Assembly (NCBI GenBank): GCA_003963405.1
Contig: RXIY01000001.1
Span: 1-53,309 of the forward strand
Reading direction: 5' to 3'
DNA length: 53,309 bases
DNA from: Hyphomicrobiales bacterium
Lineage (GTDB): Bacteria; Pseudomonadota; Alphaproteobacteria; Rhizobiales; Beijerinckiaceae
Numbering within the stretch: position 1 is the stretch's first letter; each line of letters begins with the position of its first letter. The translations under genes and the position numbers were made by a program. Shown piece by piece: positions 1 to 9,019 of this stretch. The notes beneath the pieces were generated by a model. It did not search any database. It saw only the letters and a list, made by a program, of their open reading frames with translations, and was not told the origin of the DNA.

Positions 1-2
1 TT

Positions 3-257
3 ATCGTTGGTTTTTCGCAGGCAATCTTCTTTTATAATGTCTTTCGCAGCATAAGACAGGGCCCCCATGCCGGCGGAAATCCCTGGAGAGCAGCCTCGCT
101 CGAATGGCAAACACCTGAGACGCCGCCGGGTCACGGCAATTGGGGGGAAGAGCTCCCAATCGTCTATCGCTGGCCGTACGCCTATAGCGTTCCAGGAGCG
201 CCAGACGATTTCCTGCCTCAAAATGCTCCCCCGCTAGACGAAGAAGATGCGACATGA
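3..257 (+). CDS. Cytochrome c oxidase subunit I, C-terminal end (partial)
   Basis: The window opens inside this gene; the open frame starts at base 3 and runs to TGA at 255-257, giving 84 residues. The visible part begins with the end of a last membrane helix (IVGFSQAIFFYNVFRS) followed by a polar tail with EWQTPETPPGHGNW and a proline-rich end, which is the usual C-terminus of aa3-type heme-copper oxidase subunit I. The heme- and copper-binding histidines lie upstream of the window and cannot be checked. The next gene overlaps the stop as ATGA, so the two are translationally coupled. With two subunit III-type genes following, the arrangement resembles rhizobial coxMNOP rather than ctaCDE (inference). 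Confidence 0.85.
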   Translation: MVGFSQAIFFYNVFRSIRQGPHAGGNPWRAASLEWQTPETPPGHGNWGEELPIVYRWPYAYSVPGAPDDFLPQNAPPLDEEDAT

Positions 258-955
258 GTATCATGGGACCGATCTTCCTGCTATACGCTTCAATAGCATT
301 TTTATGGCTGTGGCGCGAAGGAATTGCACACGCCCCTTGGGTGCAGGAAGGAGAGGTCCTAACTTCTCACAGGCGCAGTGGACGTACTGGAGCGGGAAAG
401 ACTGGGCTCATTGTATTTCTTGCCGTCGCCCTGTGCCTCTTCTCCTTGATGTGCGCCGCTTTTTTCATGCGCATGGAAGCACCCGATTGGCAATTGCCGC
501 CGACGCCGCTCATATTATGGGCAAACACTCTCTCCCTCATCGTCAGCTCTGCTGCCCTGCAAATCGCTTATTCTGCGGCAAGGCGTCGCCAGATCGCGCG
601 CACCAGAGCGTTTCTTGTTGCTTGTATGCTCGCAAGCCTCGTCTTCCTGCTCGGTCAGATCTGGGCCTGGCGCGAACTCGTAGCACGAGGCTTGTTCGCT
701 TCCGAAAATCCCGCTAACGCCTTCTTCTTTTTATTGACAGGCGCCCACGGTCTGCACCTCATCGGTGGCTTTGTCGTGCTCGTCGGCGTAACAGGGCCCA
801 CGCTTCACCGTATCGAGAGTGAGATAATGACTGCGCGCCTCGGACTCTGCGCCACCTACTGGCACTTTCTTTTAGTCGTCTGGCTTCTGTTATTCATGCT
901 CATTTCCGGTTTTACGGATAACGTCGGCGTCATATGCCGCCGCCTGCTCTACTGA
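254..955 (+). CDS. Cytochrome c oxidase subunit III-type membrane protein (CoxO-like)
   Basis: A 233-residue membrane protein with about six hydrophobic segments. The end contains the subunit III hallmarks: FFFLLTGAHGLHLIGG (about residues 155-172) and YWHFLLVVWL near residue 203, which match helices VI and VII of heme-copper oxidase subunit III. It begins with ATG overlapping the stop of subunit I (ATGA) and is followed at once by a second subunit III gene. Subunit III does not carry redox centres; it stabilises subunit I and shapes oxygen and proton access (family knowledge). This copy is more divergent than the next one. Having two subunit III-like genes in a row is a feature of coxMNOP-type alternative oxidases. 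Confidence 0.82.
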   Translation: MSIMGPIFLLYASIAFLWLWREGIAHAPWVQEGEVLTSHRRSGRTGAGKTGLIVFLAVALCLFSLMCAAFFMRMEAPDWQLPPTPLILWANTLSLIVSSAALQIAYSAARRRQIARTRAFLVACMLASLVFLLGQIWAWRELVARGLFASENPANAFFFLLTGAHGLHLIGGFVVLVGVTGPTLHRIESEIMTARLGLCATYWHFLLVVWLLLFMLISGFTDNVGVICRRLLY

Positions 956-975
956 AACCACGAGAAGAGGCCGCC

Positions 976-1695
976 ATGAATTCTCCCTTCCAGAGCTCGA
1001 AGATCGGCGGAGTCCGGCCAAGTGGCCTGCCAGGTCTCCTAGCAGACTGGTCCTCAGATCAGCGCGCGTTCAAGAGCGCATCCTGGGGAAAGGGCATGAT
1101 GTGGATTTTTCTTGTCAGCGACACATTCATCTTCAGCTGCTTCCTTATCTCCTACATGACTGTACGGATGTCGACGACAGTCCCATGGCCAAACACGAGC
1201 GAGCTATTCTCTCTGGACATCGCAGGAAGAAGCATACCCCTCATACTCATCGCCATCATGACATTCGACCTTATTACTAGCTCTGGCACAATGGCGATGG
1301 CGGTCAATTTTGCCTACGCACGCAAGCGAAAGACAGCGGCCGCGTTGATGTTTGTGACCGCCTTTTTCGGCGCAGCATTTGTAGGGATGCAGGCCTTTGA
1401 ATGGACCAAACTTATCCGTGAGGGCGTTAGGCCGTGGAGCAATCCTTTTGGCGCATCCCAGTTCGGAGCCTGCTTCTTTATGATCACCGGCTTCCATGGC
1501 TTTCACGTCTCTGTGGGCGTCTTTTTTCTGCTGATTCTCGCGGCCGCTGTCTGGCGTGGGGACTACGAGACTGGCAAACGTGGCTTCTTCACGAGCCGAC
1601 GAGGGCGGTACGAAATTGTCGAGATCATGGGTCTTTACTGGCACTTCGTCGACCTCGTTTGGGTGTTCATTTTTGCATTTTTCTACCTCTGGTAA
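976..1695 (+). CDS. Cytochrome c oxidase subunit III (CoxP-like)
   Basis: A 239-residue protein with seven likely membrane helices. It shows GKGMMWIFLVSDTFIFSCF at the first helix, FMITGFHGFHVSVGVFF in the middle and YWHFVDLVWVFIFAFFYLW at the C-terminus, the classic subunit III pattern. I start it at ATG 976, behind GAGAAGAGG at 962-970; an in-frame ATG at 934 lies inside the preceding gene and would add 14 residues with no homology. It follows the first subunit III-type gene by 20 bases and is followed by a subunit IV-like gene, so all four reading frames form one operon for a quinol- or cytochrome-linked terminal oxidase, most likely of the cytochrome c type. Confidence 0.88.
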   Translation: MNSPFQSSKIGGVRPSGLPGLLADWSSDQRAFKSASWGKGMMWIFLVSDTFIFSCFLISYMTVRMSTTVPWPNTSELFSLDIAGRSIPLILIAIMTFDLITSSGTMAMAVNFAYARKRKTAAALMFVTAFFGAAFVGMQAFEWTKLIREGVRPWSNPFGASQFGACFFMITGFHGFHVSVGVFFLLILAAAVWRGDYETGKRGFFTSRRGRYEIVEIMGLYWHFVDLVWVFIFAFFYLW

Positions 1696-1705
1696 GGATA
1701 TGGCC

Positions 1706-2113
1706 ATGACCCCGGATGCCGAATACAGAAACAACGTAGCGGCTCGAGCCATAAAGAATCCGCTGGCATCTGATCAGCGGCAAGCTCATATCCCAGCCGA
1801 CAAGCATGGTGAACAGCACCCGATTGCGCTCTATCTACTCGTGTGGGTGCTGCTGTTTTTTCTGAGCGCCTGCTCCTATATGGTCGATTACCTCGACTTC
1901 CACGGCCCCCTTCGGTGGGGACTTATTGTGCTCTTTATGTTGCTGAAGGCGGGTCTTATTGTCGCCGTGTTCATGCATATGGCCTGGGAACGCCTTGCAC
2001 TTGTCAGCGCAATCCTCATTCCACCTCTTGCCGTCCTGGTCTTCGCCGGCACTATGGCGTTCGAGGGGGACTATACGAATATCACCAGACTTTTTTTCTT
2101 CGGCTTTGGTTAG
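1706..2113 (+). CDS. Cytochrome c oxidase subunit IV-like protein
   Basis: A 135-residue protein with an N-terminal polar stretch and three hydrophobic helices (YLLVWVLLFFLSACSYMVDY, then WGLIVLFMLLKAGLIVAVFMHM, then a third near the end). The KAGLIVAVFMHM segment is the signature of the small prokaryotic subunit IV (CtaF/CyoD-like, COX4_pro type). Two ATGs are possible, 1700 and 1706; AAGGA at 1694-1698 is only one base from 1700 but seven from 1706, so 1706 is preferred. It ends the oxidase operon, 16 bases from the convergent universal stress gene. Confidence 0.78.
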   Translation: MTPDAEYRNNVAARAIKNPLASDQRQAHIPADKHGEQHPIALYLLVWVLLFFLSACSYMVDYLDFHGPLRWGLIVLFMLLKAGLIVAVFMHMAWERLALVSAILIPPLAVLVFAGTMAFEGDYTNITRLFFFGFG

Positions 2114-2129
2114 CTATGGAGAGAGTCTG

Positions 2130-2552
2130 TCAACGCAAGACAATTACGGAACAATTTGCGTGTCGAACGATTGCGCTCGCGTTCGATCCGATCAAAAATC
2201 GCTCCATCTCGGGTCGGTGAGAACAGAGCAAAACGACATCGCTTCCCCAGCTTTCAGCTTCGCTCAAAACCTTCTGGTAAACGGGACCGAAGAGGAGAGA
2301 TGTTGAAATCCGCTCGGGCGCCCGGTCGATATCAGCGGCAATCGACGCCAATTCGTCCTCTAGGCCACGTCGAACCGACTCGTCGAAATCTTCGGGGACG
2401 TAGTCAAGGAAAGGCAAAGGAACAAGAGACTGGACATTTACCAGCCTTATATCTGCATCAAAAGCTTTTGCAAGGGCCTCCGCGTAGCGGACAGCGTAGT
2501 TGCTCATCTGAGGCTCTGACAGATCGAGTGGAACGAGAATTTTCGAAAACAT
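2130..2552 (-). CDS. Universal stress protein, UspA family
   Basis: A 140-residue single-domain Usp protein. It starts MFSKILVPLDLS, the usual first beta strand, and ends with SNASAIVRHANCSVIVLR, close to the family ATP-binding end (G-x9-G-S/T-V-x-V-L), although the pocket glycines in FLIGSNAS are only partly matched. I use ATG 2552; a TTG at 2603 would lie at the promoter itself. A GGAAC-N16-CGTT element at 2586-2610 lies just upstream, so the gene can be transcribed by an EcfG-type sigma factor on its own, besides read-through from the PAS-phosphatase gene 90 bases upstream. The role is stress survival; the exact ligand is unknown. Confidence 0.88.
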   Translation of the reverse strand: MFSKILVPLDLSEPQMSNYAVRYAEALAKAFDADIRLVNVQSLVPLPFLDYVPEDFDESVRRGLEDELASIAADIDRAPERISTSLLFGPVYQKVLSEAESWGSDVVLLCSHRPEMERFLIGSNASAIVRHANCSVIVLR

Positions 2553-2585
2553 GGCGAACGTCCATAACTGATCAGCTTTGTTAGG

Positions 2586-2610
2586 AACGCCAATCAGAAG
2601 CATCTGTTCC
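2586..2610 (-). promoter_or_regulatory. EcfG-type general stress promoter for the usp gene
   Basis: Read on the minus strand: GGAAC (complement of 2606-2610), 16 bases, CGTT (complement of 2586-2589). GGAAC-N16/17-CGTT is the published consensus for EcfG/RpoE2 sigma factors of alphaproteobacteria. The predicted transcript would start about 10 bases further, some 25 bases before the ATG at 2552. This is a perfect match with correct spacing, placed between genes. Confidence 0.68.
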
Positions 2611-2641
2611 GAATTTCGTAGAGCATTCTAAAGAACCCTTG

Positions 2642-5224
2642 TCATTTTATCTCGGCGACGACGATAGCGATGTCATCGCTCAGCTGCACTTGGCCGCAAA
2701 ACTTCTTCACGTCGCGCAGGAGAGCCTTCATGACGCCTTCCGGCCCGAGCGATCTGTTGTTTCGGAAACTCTCACACAACCGATCTAGCCCGAAGAACTC
2801 CCCCGACGCGTCTTGCGCCTCAGTTACGCCGTCCGTATAGAAGAGAAGCTTGTCGCCCGGTTCAAGTCGCGCGATTTTTTCTTCGAAAGTGACAGACCGC
2901 TTGGCGCCGATCACGAGACCCTCTCCATCCAGTTGAGCACATTCGCAGCTCCCTGCGTGTAAGAGCAAGGCTGGATTGTGCCCCCCGTTTGCATATTTGA
3001 GCTTGAGCGTTTCCGGTTCGAATCGGCAGCAAAACATAGTAATGAATAGTTCGGCCTTGGTAAGATCATCGTGCAACAGTTCGTTCAGGTCGTGCAGAAT
3101 CTCACTCGGATGTGCGCTCGCACTCTGCCGACACCGCGCGCGTACCATGCTCCTGACCTCGGTCATAATCAAAGCCGCTCCGACATTGTGTCCTGAGACA
3201 TCTGCTATGACGAGATCCGCGCCGTCTGCATTCTCAAAATAATCAAAATAATCTCCTCCGACATGAGTCGCCGGAAGACAAAAACCTGCTACCTCTGCCC
3301 GCCGCATTCTCAGTGGACGACTTGGAAGCAAAGAGAGCTGGATTTGCTTAGCAATTTCCAAGTCGCGGCGATTCTGTTCGGCTCGCCGCCTTTCTGTCAC
3401 GTCCGTCTGAACGCTCACATAATGCGTGATCAATCCAGATTCGTCCGGTACTGGGGAAATCAGTATTTCATTCCAAAATAGCTCGCCGTTCTTGCGTCGA
3501 TTCTGCAACGTGATTTCATAGCTTTGTCCGCCTGTGAGGATGCGACGGAATTGGGGGAATGCCTTCGAATCGGCGCCGGGTCCATACAATAGCTGAACCC
3601 CTGCCTTGAGTAACTCATCGCGCGAATACCCGGTGATATCTGAAAGCGCGGGGTTCACGTAAATATTCGGATGTTTAGGATCCCGAGCGTCAGATATGAC
3701 GACTCCAACCCGGACTGCCTCCATTGCTCTGTTTCGCACACGGAGAGCGTCTTCGAAATTTTTCTGCGCAGTTATATCGCGATCGACGCCACGCCATTTT
3801 ACCAGTCCTCCCTGCTGGTCAAATATGGGAGCGCCTGTCGACTCCGTGTAAACGGACGCGCCGTCGCGGCGACGATAGCAGTTGATCACCCGATGGAATG
3901 GCTGCGCAGGCATTTTCGTTGTATCTAGACCGGATTTATCCGCAAATAACTCAAGGTAGGTCTTTCCTATGAGCGCCTCGGGATCAATACCAAGTATATC
4001 GCGCACAGCATCGCTGCTATAGATATAACGTCCATTGGCGTCCTGCTCCCAAAGCCACTCGCCGACCATCTCTGCAACCTTGCGAAAGCGTTCCTCGCTG
4101 AGAGCGAGAGCTTCCTTGTCGTGCCGTTGCTCGGTCACGTCCTGCTGGAGCGCAAGGTAGTGAACAATATCCCCGTCGGCGTTTCTAAGAGGCGTAATTA
4201 TCTCGAAAGCCCAGTAATTCTCGCCATTTTTCTTGCGGTCCTGAATTTCACCTCGCCACTCTCCACCTTCTCCTATGGTCGCCCAAAGGCGTTCATACTG
4301 ATTTGTGGGTGTTTCAGATCGCAAAAGGCGAGGATTTTTCCCGATCAACTCATCCTCGGCATAGCCGGTTAGTCCAACAAAACGACTATTGACATATTCT
4401 ATACGGCCATCTCTGTCTGTGATCATGACCGCGACGGGGCTTTGCTCCACGGCTGCGGACAGCATCCATAGTCGTCCCTCGACGATCTTCGCGCGCGTCA
4501 GGTCATGGGTGACCCCGACAAAATAGCGGCGTCCTTGCAGCCAAACTTCTCCAACAGATAGATACATGGGAAAGATCGATCCGTCTTTCCGCCTCCCAGA
4601 AACTTCTCGCCCGATGCCGATTATCCTGGGAATTCCACTCTGGCGATAGGCTGCAAGGTAAGCATCATGATTTTCCTGATACGGAGACGGCATGAGACAT
4701 TTCACATTTTCGCCAATGACCTCCTCGGCTCTAAAGCCGAACAACCTCTCCGCGCCGGCGCTGAAGAGCTGAACTGTTCCCTTTTCATCAATGAGGACAA
4801 GTCCGTCCGCCATTCCCCCGAAGATTGCTTCGAGCTTTATTTTCATGTCTTCCAGATCGGCGTTCATGCCTTCCGGACGATTCTCCGGACGTAGCTTTAT
4901 CAATATCCCAGACGCAGCGTTAGGGCCGAGTCGACGGGCAAAGCAAAGGGCGTCAAATTCCTTATTGTCTCTGAGCTCGAGGCGTATGCCTATCCATTGC
5001 CGGTCGGGCGCGTGTCTCCACAGGTGAGTGTTATCACTCGCATCGGCTGATATTTGCAGCTTTCCCGGAAATGGTCGCCCGAGCAGATCGATCTCTTGAT
5101 ACCCTGTCATCTTCTCCGCAAGTTCGTTCATCGCCTGGACTCGCCCGTCTGCGTCCAGAACGCAAGCTCCGTCGCTGCTTGCCTCAAGAAGCAGGTGAAC
5201 AAGCGACTTTTCCGCCAAGCTCAA
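2642..5224 (-). CDS. Multi-PAS sensor with C-terminal PP2C/SpoIIE phosphatase (RsbU/RsbP-like)
   Basis: An 860-residue soluble protein. I count five PAS units: about residues 5-60, 130-245, 250-370, 380-490 and 500-615. They are followed by a linker with KQIQLSLLPSRPL, typical of the helix before SpoIIE domains, and a PP2C/SpoIIE phosphatase from about 630 to the end with GGDYFDYF, VIADVSGHNVGAAL and LLFYTDGVTEAQ as metal-binding motifs. No membrane segments are seen. The last PAS lacks the LOV cysteine motif. It starts with TTG at 5224, overlapping the glutamate dehydrogenase stop (TTGA), so it is translationally coupled. In partner switching such phosphatases dephosphorylate the anti-anti-sigma factor; the cognate RsbV- and RsbW-like proteins are encoded upstream in the same run. 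Confidence 0.9.
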   Translation of the reverse strand: MSLAEKSLVHLLLEASSDGACVLDADGRVQAMNELAEKMTGYQEIDLLGRPFPGKLQISADASDNTHLWRHAPDRQWIGIRLELRDNKEFDALCFARRLGPNAASGILIKLRPENRPEGMNADLEDMKIKLEAIFGGMADGLVLIDEKGTVQLFSAGAERLFGFRAEEVIGENVKCLMPSPYQENHDAYLAAYRQSGIPRIIGIGREVSGRRKDGSIFPMYLSVGEVWLQGRRYFVGVTHDLTRAKIVEGRLWMLSAAVEQSPVAVMITDRDGRIEYVNSRFVGLTGYAEDELIGKNPRLLRSETPTNQYERLWATIGEGGEWRGEIQDRKKNGENYWAFEIITPLRNADGDIVHYLALQQDVTEQRHDKEALALSEERFRKVAEMVGEWLWEQDANGRYIYSSDAVRDILGIDPEALIGKTYLELFADKSGLDTTKMPAQPFHRVINCYRRRDGASVYTESTGAPIFDQQGGLVKWRGVDRDITAQKNFEDALRVRNRAMEAVRVGVVISDARDPKHPNIYVNPALSDITGYSRDELLKAGVQLLYGPGADSKAFPQFRRILTGGQSYEITLQNRRKNGELFWNEILISPVPDESGLITHYVSVQTDVTERRRAEQNRRDLEIAKQIQLSLLPSRPLRMRRAEVAGFCLPATHVGGDYFDYFENADGADLVIADVSGHNVGAALIMTEVRSMVRARCRQSASAHPSEILHDLNELLHDDLTKAELFITMFCCRFEPETLKLKYANGGHNPALLLHAGSCECAQLDGEGLVIGAKRSVTFEEKIARLEPGDKLLFYTDGVTEAQDASGEFFGLDRLCESFRNNRSLGPEGVMKALLRDVKKFCGQVQLSDDIAIVVAEIK

Positions 5225-8200
5225 CTCTTAGCTCCAGATGAATCGCCTTGGAAAGTTTGGGTTTCGATGGCTTCGATGAAGCCCTCGAGCTCAATTACGA
5301 ACAAAGCAATCGGGGCGACAATTTTTGGGGTCGCTTCAATGACTTCTCGCCGCAACCGCCCAAGGCGAGCAAGATGCGGACTTGCCACAACACTTTCGAA
5401 AAAGATTCGCGGATCGTCGAAGTTGATTTGCAGCATCATCGCTGTGATCTTCGCTGTGGCCGCTCGGAGGCGCTGTTCGATCTCCTGTTGCAAGAGGGCC
5501 TCCCATGTATCTCGGGGATTCGTTTGAGCTGTAAGCCTACCAAGCTCGCTAAGCCCAAGATGCTTCGCAACTGCGTCAAAGGCTCGAGCGACTACAACGA
5601 TATTTTTGCCGGAACCGCGCGCCAGATCGACCATAAACGGAAACGCCCGCATTTGTCCCTCGAAAAGTTCCTTAAATCGCCCGCCCCCCTCGTGTATGGC
5701 AGCTTCGACAATCTGGGGAAACTCCGTGAAATATTCTCGTAGATACCTCTGCCACTCTCCAACGATCTGCTTGCTTGGCTCCAATCTGCGCCCACGCTGA
5801 AGCGCCCATCGACACAGGTATGCCAGAATTTCTTCAACTTGCTGAAGATATTCATAGCTTTGCTCTATGGCCATCCTGTTTTCTGAATTACGTATGGCCT
5901 GCCGCCACTTATCCGCCTCCATAATCTCATCGAAAGCCAGGTAGGTTTTCACGGCGTCGATCAACACATGGGGCGCGGCTATTTCATCGAACAGCAGGAA
6001 TCGGGTGCCTGCTCGGTCTATGATCTTATTGGAGATGACGGTTAGCGCGATCTCTTTGGCGAGCGAGTGATGTAGGATTTCGTCCAGGAAGCAGGATCGC
6101 ATTGATATTGGAAAATATTGGATGAGACAGTTTTTGACCCATTCCGGCTCGAGTATATGCGGCTCGTCCAGAAGCGCGCGCTTCATCGATAATTTCGCGT
6201 TGGCCATCAGCAGAGCCAGCTCTGGCCTCGTGAGACCGCTCTCGGTCCTCGAGAGAATATCCTTGCGAGATGGAAATGCGTCGTTCTCCCGGTTTAGAAT
6301 ACCTGCGGCCTCGAAGCGGTCAGCGATGTTCATAAAGCTCTCGACATCAATCGAGGCGCGTCGCTGATCGAGTGACAAACACAGGCTCTGGTTATAACTA
6401 TCCTCCAGAACGGCGGCACATACGTCTTTGGTCATGTCCGCCAGCAGCCGGCGCGCCTGCTCCGTCGTGAGGCTCGTTGAGCGTAGAGACGATTGATGCA
6501 GAGCAATCTTAAGGTTCACTTCGTGATCGGAGAGATCTACGCCAGCTGAGTTGTCGACCGCATCGCTGTTGATTTTCCCTCCCTTCAGCGAGTATTCGAC
6601 GCGCCCGCGACGCGTGAAGGCAAGGTTGGCGCCCTCTCCGACCACTTTTGCACGCAGCTGATTGGCGTTGACGCGCGCACCGTCGTTCGCCCTGTCGCCG
6701 ACGCTTTCGTCTGTTTCGAAACTCGCTTTGACATAAGTCCCTATTCCACCCATCCAGAGAAGATCGACTGGCGCCGTGAGCAGCAGCCGGATCAACGCCT
6801 CCCCGTCAATCAAGCGGTTCCGCGCCTGCAGTAGTGACCGGGCCTGGGGACTGAGTTCGATGTCCTTTTCATCTCGCCGATACACTCCGCCGCCTTGGGA
6901 GATCGTCTCCTTATCATAGTCCTGCCAGCTCGAACGGGGCATTTGAAAAAGCCGCCGCCGCTCGGCGTAGGAGATCACAGGATCCGGATCTGGATCGATG
7001 AAAATGTGGTCGCCGCTGAATGCGCCGACCAACCGGATATTATTCGATTCAAGCATACCGTTACCGAAAACGTCGCCATCCATGGAACCCACGCCGACGA
7101 CGGTGATTGGCTCCTTTTCAAGGTCGTGGTCGAGTTCGCGGAAATGACGGCGCACGCAGACCCAAGCTCCCCGCGCTGTGATGCCCAGACGCTTATGATG
7201 GAAGCCGTTCGACCCGCCGGTGGCAAAGGCGTCCCCAAGCCAGAAGCAGTGCGACTCCGATAATTGATTTGCGAGATCGGACCATGTCGCCGTGCCTTTG
7301 TCCGCCGCGACAACGAGATAGGGATCGTAATCGTCATAGGCGACCACGCCGGGAGCGCGATCCCCGCAAGTGGTTTGGGGATTATCTGTCAGTGTAAGAA
7401 GAGAATTTATGAAGTCGCGATAAGCCTCCCTCCCCTGGGCCTCCCGCTCCAGAGAATTCGAGCCGGACTGCTTGACGACAAATCCGCCTTTGGCGCCTTG
7501 CGGCACAATCAACGCATTCTTGATCATCTGCGTCTGCATCAGATCGAGTATTTCTGTGCGCAGGTCATGCGCACGGTCGGACCAGCGAATGCCCCCGCGA
7601 GCCACCTTGGCGCCGCGCAGATGCACGCCTTCCAGCAAGGGAGAATGCACATAGATTTCGACGGCGGGTTTCGGCGTCGGCGCACTGATCACCCCCATGC
7701 TGTCGATCTTGAGCGCGATCGTGTTTCTATGCGAGCTCTTTTCTTCCAAATAGAAATTGGTTCGAAGGGTAGCATCAATGATGTTGAAGAGATCACGAAG
7801 GATGCGATCATCGCTGACGTCAGATACTGTGTCGAAAGAATCCGAAATGCGTTGGCGAATTTCAGCGAGAGCGTCGAGCGAACGCTCTTCTGTATCGTCG
7901 GGGCGAAAGCGAGCTTCGAAATAAGAGAACAGAATTTTGGTGACGGCCCTCTCACTGAGTAGCGCCTGGTACAGACGGGATCGACCGAAGCGTCCGCCAA
8001 GCTGCAAATAATAGTTGCAGTAAGCGCGCAAGAGATCGACGTCTCTCCAGCCAAACCCTACGCGAACGATGAGCTGGTTGAGAGAGTCGTCCTCTACGTC
8101 TCCATGCAGAAGCGCGACGAATGCAGCGAGAACGCTTTTCTTGTTGGTGGGCGGCGAGTTTTCTACGGAAAAAATCACGCGGAAACTACGCAGGAATCGT

Positions 8201-8550
8201 GGCTCTCCCTTTACTGCGATTATAAACTGCATCTGATCGAGAACAATCAAGCCCAAATTGTGCAAGAGCGGTATGAGTCTGTCCAGAGGATGCATTTGCA
8301 GACTGCAAATTCGGAAGTCATAAGCTCTTGATTGGCTTGCCACAATGCGGTCTCTCGTCAAATCGGCGGCGTCGCCTGTATCTGTTGCGAGGCTCAGCAA
8401 CAGCAGATCCCGCGCGGCGCGGTGAGTGGAAGTGGCGTCGTGGTAATGGAGTGGAAACTGCACATCTGTGAGACGCGGAGGATCGGCGGCGATGCGCAAC
8501 CGTTGCGTCGCTCGTCTCAGAAATTTGCGAAAATAGGCTTCCCGATCCAT
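5221..8550 (-). CDS. NAD-specific glutamate dehydrogenase, short large-type form
   Basis: A 1109-residue protein of the large NAD-GDH family (Bac_GDH, GDH2), which oxidises glutamate to 2-oxoglutarate and ammonia. The catalytic core is intact by eye: ARGGIRWSDR at 317-326, KGGFVVK at 354-360 and the dinucleotide-binding GVGSMDGDVFGNGM at about 486-499, followed by the long alpha-helical C-terminal region. Usual proteobacterial members have about 1600 residues; this one lacks roughly 500 N-terminal residues containing ACT-like regulatory parts. Only 34 bases separate its start from the rsbW-like stop, so no missing half lies upstream, and the frame is unbroken: it is a short form, not a visible pseudogene. 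It is embedded between rsbW-like and phosphatase genes, and its stop overlaps the next start. Confidence 0.88.
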   Translation of the reverse strand: MDREAYFRKFLRRATQRLRIAADPPRLTDVQFPLHYHDATSTHRAARDLLLLSLATDTGDAADLTRDRIVASQSRAYDFRICSLQMHPLDRLIPLLHNLGLIVLDQMQFIIAVKGEPRFLRSFRVIFSVENSPPTNKKSVLAAFVALLHGDVEDDSLNQLIVRVGFGWRDVDLLRAYCNYYLQLGGRFGRSRLYQALLSERAVTKILFSYFEARFRPDDTEERSLDALAEIRQRISDSFDTVSDVSDDRILRDLFNIIDATLRTNFYLEEKSSHRNTIALKIDSMGVISAPTPKPAVEIYVHSPLLEGVHLRGAKVARGGIRWSDRAHDLRTEILDLMQTQMIKNALIVPQGAKGGFVVKQSGSNSLEREAQGREAYRDFINSLLTLTDNPQTTCGDRAPGVVAYDDYDPYLVVAADKGTATWSDLANQLSESHCFWLGDAFATGGSNGFHHKRLGITARGAWVCVRRHFRELDHDLEKEPITVVGVGSMDGDVFGNGMLESNNIRLVGAFSGDHIFIDPDPDPVISYAERRRLFQMPRSSWQDYDKETISQGGGVYRRDEKDIELSPQARSLLQARNRLIDGEALIRLLLTAPVDLLWMGGIGTYVKASFETDESVGDRANDGARVNANQLRAKVVGEGANLAFTRRGRVEYSLKGGKINSDAVDNSAGVDLSDHEVNLKIALHQSSLRSTSLTTEQARRLLADMTKDVCAAVLEDSYNQSLCLSLDQRRASIDVESFMNIADRFEAAGILNRENDAFPSRKDILSRTESGLTRPELALLMANAKLSMKRALLDEPHILEPEWVKNCLIQYFPISMRSCFLDEILHHSLAKEIALTVISNKIIDRAGTRFLLFDEIAAPHVLIDAVKTYLAFDEIMEADKWRQAIRNSENRMAIEQSYEYLQQVEEILAYLCRWALQRGRRLEPSKQIVGEWQRYLREYFTEFPQIVEAAIHEGGGRFKELFEGQMRAFPFMVDLARGSGKNIVVVARAFDAVAKHLGLSELGRLTAQTNPRDTWEALLQQEIEQRLRAATAKITAMMLQINFDDPRIFFESVVASPHLARLGRLRREVIEATPKIVAPIALFVIELEGFIEAIETQTFQGDSSGAKS

Positions 8551-8584
8551 TCGGAACGCTTCCCCTCGCCGCCCAGCGGGGCTT

Positions 8585-9010
8585 TCATTTCAGCGTCTTG
8601 CGCATTTCGAGGACGTTGCCCTCTTCGCTCATGCGATAGGCGACCGAGTCCATGAGGTTTCTGATGAAAAATATTCCGCGTCCGCGTTCACTGAGTTGAT
8701 CAAGGTCCGGCGTGGGCAGGTTCGAAATGTCAAAACCCTGCCCATGGTCATAGACCTCGATCCGTAGCTCCCTGTCCTCGATCGACAGACAGACTTTCAC
8801 GGTGTTGTCCGGCCGTTTGTCGCCGCCGTATTCAATAGCGTTGGCGACTGCCTCGGTGAGGACGAGGTTGAGGTGATAGGCGAGCGTATCCGGGTCGTAG
8901 TCTTTCGTCTCGAGTTCTTTGGCAATCTGTTCCGCAATGTTGCCGATCAATCGCAAATAGCGCGTCTGATTTGGAACGACGATGTCAACGTTCATGCTCG
9001 TCTCGGACAT
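8585..9010 (-). CDS. Anti-sigma factor serine kinase, RsbW/SpoIIAB-like
   Basis: A 141-residue GHKL ATPase of the HATPase_c_2 type. Motifs: N-box LTEAVANAIEYG (51-62, with E53 and N57), G1 box DHGQGFD (88-94) and the lid/G2 region ERGRGIFFIRNLMD (108-121). Family members phosphorylate the serine of an STAS anti-anti-sigma partner and bind either this partner or a target such as a sigma factor. The partner gene ends nine bases upstream. Downstream come the glutamate dehydrogenase and the PAS-PP2C phosphatase. No sigma factor gene lies in the cluster, so the output target is unknown. Confidence 0.9.
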   Translation of the reverse strand: MSETSMNVDIVVPNQTRYLRLIGNIAEQIAKELETKDYDPDTLAYHLNLVLTEAVANAIEYGGDKRPDNTVKVCLSIEDRELRIEVYDHGQGFDISNLPTPDLDQLSERGRGIFFIRNLMDSVAYRMSEEGNVLEMRKTLK

Positions 9011-9019
9011 TGGGGACCG

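Noticed and set aside
3420-3730. LOV photoreceptor domain in the PAS-phosphatase
   Set aside because: The last PAS unit resembles LOV-type PAS but lacks the flavin-binding cysteine motif (reads VQLLYGPGAD).
5221-8550. Glutamate dehydrogenase as a pseudogene
   Set aside because: Short relative to the family, but with unbroken frame, intact core motifs and tight coupling on both sides.
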